64,000 bases of DNA from Akkermansiaceae bacterium UBA956. GTDB taxonomy: Bacteria; Verrucomicrobiota; Verrucomicrobiia; Verrucomicrobiales; Akkermansiaceae. This document shows positions 61,509 to 64,000 of this stretch, piece after piece. Positions within the stretch are counted from its first letter, which is position 1, and each line of letters begins with the position of its first letter. Under the pieces are notes generated by a model. The model was not told the DNA's origin, ran no database searches, and saw nothing but the letters and a program-made list of their open reading frames with translations. Location of the stretch: contig DBCO01000019.1 of NCBI GenBank assembly GCA_002293145.1, positions 39,743 to 103,742 of the forward strand, given 5' to 3'. Both the position numbers and the translations under genes were made by a program.

Positions 61509-62009
61509 ATGTTCCAAAAAGTAATCGGTCAAAAACCTGCAGAAACCGCTCCATCTGCACCCAGCATCACTCCATCTCATGCCGCTTCCGCAGCGGCGGC
61601 TCCCGCCTCCGCGCAACCAGCTGTCGCAGCTCGCCCCACTGGCATGGCATTGCGTAACGTTCTCTCGACCGACGTCGAAGTCAAGGGAACCTTGAAATTC
61701 ACCAACGACCTGATCGTAGATGGGCGCATCGAGGGTGAAATTCAATCCGAGGGCAATCTTACTATCGGAGAAAATGCCCGCATCAAAGCAGAAATCCGCA
61801 CGACCACTGTCACAGTGCACGGAAAAGTCCACGGCAACATTACCGCCAAAGATCGCGTCGATTTGAAATCTGGCGCCGAAGTCGTTGGCGACATCAAAGC
61901 AACGATTCTCACCATGGAACCCGGTGCAATCTTCCTTGGTAAGTCCACCATTGGCACACCTACCACCGCACCTACGGGCAATGCTCCTGCCAACAAAGAC
62001 AAAGCGTAA
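61509..62009 (+). CDS. Bactofilin (polymer-forming cytoskeletal protein)
   Basis: The 166-residue protein has a disordered Ala/Pro/Ser N-terminus (about 1-55), then the bactofilin beta-helix: STDVEVKGTLKFTNDLIVDGRIEGEIQSEGNLTIGENARI, KAEIRTTTVTVHGKVHGNI, and DLKSGAEVVGDIKATILTMEPGAIFLGKS. Bactofilins polymerise without nucleotide and scaffold peptidoglycan enzymes or cell shape. It follows the membrane TPR gene in the same direction. A decayed second bactofilin-like gene lies about 400 bases downstream. Confidence 0.92.
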   Translation: MFQKVIGQKPAETAPSAPSITPSHAASAAAAPASAQPAVAARPTGMALRNVLSTDVEVKGTLKFTNDLIVDGRIEGEIQSEGNLTIGENARIKAEIRTTTVTVHGKVHGNITAKDRVDLKSGAEVVGDIKATILTMEPGAIFLGKSTIGTPTTAPTGNAPANKDKA

Positions 62010-63122
62010 TCCCCCATGCGCTATCGATCCTGGTTTCTGCCAATGATTGCTTACTTGAACGATTGATTTCAGGACTTTGACCTTGTCGTAAGAATGCGTG
62101 TTAGTGTCGCTCACTTGAACGTTTTTTTATGTCGATTTTTCTTACCCATGGGCCGCATCTGTCATGCCGGCATCCAGTTTAAAGACGGCGTTGCTCAGCG
62201 TCGCATGCCACTGATTAATCTGATTACCTCGACAAATCACCCGAGAAAAACCTATCAGAGGCAGCTCCAAAAACCACCTCGGTCACCCCAAAGCTATTGC
62301 CCTTTCAAGCTATTCTCGAACTCCGAAGTAGTAAAAAAATTAGAGAATTTTTGAACACAACTGAATTCATCTATCTCCGCTCCGTATTTACTTCGGTGTT
62401 ATCTGCACTCAACTCCGGTAAAAGGTAGCGTCGGCTATACCGATTGCCATCTCGATTCCCAAGCCTACGTCAGCGCACAAGCCTCAGACTGTCTTGCCTG
62501 CAGTTCTTACATCAGCCTGCGCAACTACGAAATCACCGATTACTGGCACCGTCGCACCCAAACCCGCAGCGATGTCCACATCCAGAAAAAGGCTCAGTGC
62601 AAGGCGTGATGATCCAATGCCGTAATCTCATTCTCGAGGGCATACATCGCGCCTCAATCGTCGCAACCAGAGCGTGACAATCGACAAACAACTATGATTA
62701 ATGGAGATATCACAACAGCATACATCGTCATTAAAGCTGGAACCAAGCAAAACTACATAATCGTCATCGACCAATCAACTACTTCAAAAGGAAACCTTGA
62801 TATTTAATCCTCATTGCGTTTTTTCTCATCGCCCCCCTGCTTTAGGCTTGCTCTTTCTCAAATCCTCACTAGCCTCGCCCCGCGCAGACGCCGCTATCGT
62901 GCATCTGCCTCTCAACCATTATGGCAGCAACAAGGCCCACCACAAGCACTACCGGTCACCCTATTTTCCACTTGGGTCAATCGGAAGCGCGTAAATTACC
63001 CGCAGAGTTGCGTGGAGATTTCGCTCGCTTGCCACTCCGCTCACGATTTTTTGCGAGCCTGAGATCATTTATGATCCTCGTGCCTCCTGTCCTGCTGCCA
63101 TCAACCACGAAACACATATACC
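62010..63122. other. Long region with a decayed gene, otherwise non-coding
   Basis: About 1.1 kb between bactofilin and the RRM gene. Only the bactofilin-like remnant at 62394-62807 is recognisable. The parts at 62010-62390 and 62808-63122 show no gene or clear hairpin. Confidence 0.55.
62394..62807 (+). pseudogene. Decayed zinc-ribbon bactofilin
   Basis: Three consecutive frames together resemble one bactofilin with an N-terminal zinc ribbon. The first (about 62394-62609, ending in TGA) reads SQAYVSAQASDCLACSSYIS, then LRNYEITDYWHRRTQTRSDV and HIQKKAQ, which matches the ribbon and linker of larger PVC bactofilins ('C.C.sYISL.dYEI...w.RRIQTRGdV.I.KKg'). The second, overlapping, carries VMIQCRNLILEGIHRASIVA. 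The third (62694-62807) has MINGDITTAYIVIKAGT, like further beta-helix turns. One expected Cys is lost and frameshifts break the gene near 62,600 and 62,690. I call it a pseudogene; a sequencing error could explain one break but not all. Confidence 0.6.
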
Positions 63123-64000
63123 ATGTCCAACGGAACACAGGAACAAAGCCGCAATAACGGCAATCGCAATCGCAACCGCAACCGTAATAACGGCGGTCGT
63201 AACAACAGCAACCGCCCACACAACCCTGATCAAAAAAATCACAACCGCAGTCTCTCGCAGCATCAATCGTTTGTGAATCGCAAGCCCGTCAAACTGACGT
63301 TCTGGCAGAAAATCCTCAAACTGATTGGGCTCTACAAAGAACCCACCAAAGGCGCCAAGCCCGAGTCCAAAGGAGGACAAGGCAAGCCCAAGTTTGAGGG
63401 CCCACGCCCCGAGCGCGGTCCTAGGTCCGAAAAGCAAACACCACGCTCCAACACGCGCGATGCTCGTCAAGGTGGCGAAGGTCGTGTCGCAGGTGAGCCC
63501 CGCCCTCCGCGCGCCCCACGCGAACGCCGCGAGCCAACCCTCGCCGACGTCGAGTCCACACGCCTCTACATCGGAAACTTGTCTTATGACGCCACCGAGT
63601 CTGACATCGAGGAATTGTTCAAAGGCATCGGTCCCGTCCGCTCCGTCGAGGTTGTTTACAACAAGCACACTCACAAATCCAAAGGCTACGGCTTTGTGGA
63701 AATGCTGCGCATCGATGAAGCCAAGAGATCTGTTGAAGTTCTGCACGATCAACACTTCATGGGCCGTCAGCTCATCGTTTCAGGTGCCAAGGCTAAAAAT
63801 GCCGAAGACATCGCCGAGCACGCCGCCGCACGCGAGCGCAAGGAGCAAGCCGTAGCATCCAGCGCTGCTGCTCCGCACGTTGACGCAGCCGAGACAGCAG
63901 CTGTAGTAGTCGAAGAAACCACAGCTGTAGTAGTCGAAGAAACCACAGCTGTAGTAGTCGAAGAAACCGCAGCTACAGTAGTCGAAGAAACCGCAGCTGT
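63123..64000 (+). CDS. RNA-binding protein with RRM domain, C-terminus cut off
   Basis: The frame opens at 63123 (MSNGTQEQSRNNGNRNRNRN) and is still open at the window edge after 292 codons. The N-terminal 140 residues are disordered and rich in Asn, Arg, Gly and Pro. One RRM domain follows: RNP2 LYIGNLSY and RNP1 KGYGFVEM, with EVVYNKHTHKSKGYGF and MGRQLIVSGAK around them. It should bind single-stranded RNA, like the small cyanobacterial and verrucomicrobial RRM proteins. The tail is a run of identical 8-residue units, AVVVEETT. No Shine-Dalgarno sequence precedes the start. Confidence 0.85.
   Translation, partial: MSNGTQEQSRNNGNRNRNRNRNNGGRNNSNRPHNPDQKNHNRSLSQHQSFVNRKPVKLTFWQKILKLIGLYKEPTKGAKPESKGGQGKPKFEGPRPERGPRSEKQTPRSNTRDARQGGEGRVAGEPRPPRAPRERREPTLADVESTRLYIGNLSYDATESDIEELFKGIGPVRSVEVVYNKHTHKSKGYGFVEMLRIDEAKRSVEVLHDQHFMGRQLIVSGAKAKNAEDIAEHAAARERKEQAVASSAAAPHVDAAETAAVVVEETTAVVVEETTAVVVEETAATVVEETAA
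63898..64000 (+). repeat. 24-base tandem repeat in the RRM gene tail
   Basis: Units start at 63898, 63922, 63946, 63970 and 63994 (partial, running off the edge). The first three are almost identical and the fourth differs at a few bases. They encode AVVVEETT-type units and could vary in number between strains. Confidence 0.85.

Noticed and set aside
62444..62677. An open frame of 77 codons taken as a gene
   Set aside because: Only its last third resembles bactofilin; it is one frame of the pseudogene, not a gene on its own.
1..64000. tRNA, rRNA, CRISPR arrays and transposases
   Set aside because: I looked for T-arm-like GTTCGAATC stretches, regularly spaced direct repeats and transposase motifs and found none that held up.

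Overview
The window reads as chromosomal DNA of a Gram-negative bacterium of the PVC group, most likely Verrucomicrobiota (inference). Supporting signs are an lpxB gene, NodT-type lipoproteins and a YidC with a large periplasmic domain; several families I associate with Verrucomicrobia (Minf_1886, DUF5069, secreted proteins ending in an 'LQRSSNL' module); an enlarged PVC/Bacteroidetes-like SecA; two sulfatases; bactofilin; and an almost complete lack of Shine-Dalgarno sequences. There are about 48 genes, mostly single genes or short operons. I found no tRNA, rRNA, CRISPR array, transposase or prophage.

Layout. 1-9.9 kb: the start of aroA (cut by the edge), a secreted transglutaminase-like protein, a DUF456 membrane protein, a Cys/Lys/Glu repeat protein, a lysine 2,3-aminomutase overlapping a DUF5069 gene, a secreted cyclophilin, two metallophosphoesterases around a LOG-family protein, and cutC. 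9.9-16 kb: a parvulin-type PPIase, PTS Enzyme I, a tail-processing protease and an efflux outer-membrane lipoprotein. 16-21 kb: a type III restriction-modification pair (res, mod) of lower GC, probably acquired. 21-28.5 kb: mazG, a DUF1802 gene, a topoisomerase IV A-like subunit, a sulfatase and a compact uvrC. 28.5-32.3 kb: an ExbB-ExbD-TPR operon. 32.3-38.7 kb: a zinc-ribbon membrane protein, an alpha/beta hydrolase, a Minf_1886 protein, holB, a pseudopilin, a MarR regulator, pgeF and ispE. 38.8-42.4 kb: a BlaI-like repressor divergent from ppdK, both with histone-H1-like Lys/Ala tails. 42.5-47 kb: a phosphotransferase, a decayed archaemetzincin fragment, a beta-propeller protein and a second sulfatase. 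47-57 kb: pyruvate carboxylase, then rpmH-rnpA-yidD-yidC-secA. 57-64 kb: argH, a RibD-like reductase, a His-rich lipoprotein, lpxB, a membrane TPR protein, bactofilin, a decayed zinc-ribbon bactofilin and an RRM protein cut by the edge.

How they work together. Pyruvate carboxylase and PPDK both act at the pyruvate/PEP/oxaloacetate node, and Enzyme I also uses PEP. The rpmH-secA block supplies ribosome, RNase P and protein-export functions. The ExbB/ExbD/TPR operon looks like a proton-driven envelope machine. The two sulfatases suggest use of sulfated glycans.

No wholly new system stands out. The points most worth checking are the H1-like tails on PPDK and its divergent repressor, the two decayed genes (archaemetzincin; zinc-ribbon bactofilin), the aminomutase without a zinc site, the UvrC missing an internal segment, and the small Cys- or His-rich secreted proteins.
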